Assembly (NCBI GenBank): GCA_905212215.1
Contig: CAJMDR010000153.1
Location: 1 to 5,699 of the forward strand
Reading direction: 5' to 3'
DNA: 5,699 nucleotides
From: an uncultured Porphyromonadaceae bacterium
GTDB taxonomy: Bacteria > Bacteroidota > Bacteroidia > Bacteroidales > Muribaculaceae
Each line of letters opens with the position of its first letter. Positions within the stretch are counted from its first letter, which is position 1. Below the pieces are notes generated by a model that saw nothing but the letters and a program-made list of their open reading frames with translations, had not been told where the DNA came from and did not search any database. This document shows, one piece after another, positions 5,412-5,699 of the stretch. Made by a program: the position numbers and the translations under genes.

Positions 5412-5699
5412 TTATATACCCTTTGGAAGTAACCTGCATAGAACCGGATCTTCCTTGATACGTTCAATCTCTCGAACCACGAGGTCACGAACATCCTTTT
5501 TGACCCGCTCGTAATTCTTCTGAATTACATATTTCATTTGCGATTTGTCCTCAGTATCATCCTTGAAGTCTGTAAGAATAGGAATCGGCAGGTATCTTGA
5601 TTCTTCCGCTTTGACCTTTTTGGAATCCACCACTATCTCGGCGTGAAAGATTTTCTGGTCGATACGCTGGTCGATATTGTCTGAAACTGAAACTACAAA
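5412..5699 (-). CDS. C-terminal part of an unrecognised charged protein (5' end outside window)
   Basis: The frame is open from the right edge to a TAA at 5412-5414, giving 95 residues. The GTG at 5633 is only an internal possible start; upstream residues such as SVSDNIDQRIDQKIFHAEIV read as normal protein, so the gene most likely begins outside. The visible part is soluble, with a short hydrophobic-proline strand (RYLPIPILTDF) and then a long highly charged helical region (about 55 residues of K, R, E and D alternating with V, I and L, ending in RLLPKGI). That helix could be a coiled coil or a contact helix. No signal peptide, membrane segment or catalytic motif is visible. I do not recognise the family. 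It is convergent with the RteC-like operon, with the shared terminator between them. Confidence 0.65.
   Translation of the reverse strand, partial: FVVSVSDNIDQRIDQKIFHAEIVVDSKKVKAEESRYLPIPILTDFKDDTEDKSQMKYVIQKNYERVKKDVRDLVVREIERIKEDPVLCRLLPKGI

Noticed and set aside
1..5699. CRISPR array, insertion-sequence ends or att core repeats.
   Set aside because: No regularly spaced repeats, transposase, or long direct repeat pairs were seen on either strand by eye; short repeats found were only 6-18 bp and are listed separately.

Overview
The window looks like chromosomal or integrative-element DNA from a gut Bacteroidales (Bacteroides, Parabacteroides or Muribaculaceae type). The reasons are gene families typical of that order (a GerE-type regulator beside a sugar O-acetyltransferase, and an RteC-like protein), a Bacteroides-style -7 promoter element (TAnnTTTG), and weak A-rich leaders instead of strong Shine-Dalgarno sites. 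This placement is inferred from sequence features alone.

Left part (1-2620). A C-terminal protein fragment on + (2-112) ends at a strong hairpin terminator. A LuxR/GerE-type regulator on - (193-930) is divergent from a tight + strand run: a maltose/galactoside-type O-acetyltransferase (1017-1583), a secreted DUF1349 concanavalin-like protein (1577-2227, overlapping by 7 bp) and a VOC/glyoxalase-fold protein (2237-2619) that is broken by a 1-nt frameshift near its end. The divergent control region carries a perfect 18-bp palindrome (977-994) that contains a TAnnTTTG -7 element on each strand. The likely picture is one regulator controlling itself and a small sugar or metabolite module.

Middle (2620-2753). 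A non-coding convergent gap holds a perfect 18-bp-stem hairpin, a small GC-rich hairpin and a GC-rich patch that may be a gene remnant.

Right part (2754-5699). A 489-aa protein on - has the layout of a sigma-54 activator of the NtrC/RteB type (receiver-like, AAA+, Fis-type helix-turn-helix). It has lost the GAFTGA loop, the arginine fingers, the canonical Walker B acids and most of the receiver pocket. Divergent from it are an RteC-like protein (4396-5022) and, 29 nt later, a 95-aa acidic protein (5052-5339). The acidic protein's N-terminal half is an ungapped paralogue (14 of 35 identical) of the RteC-like domain. The RteB-like/RteC-like pairing recalls the regulators of CTnDOT-type conjugative transposons, so this half may be the control region of an integrative element or an unstudied regulatory module. 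A bidirectional terminator separates it from the C-terminal part of an unrecognised - strand protein that runs off the right edge.
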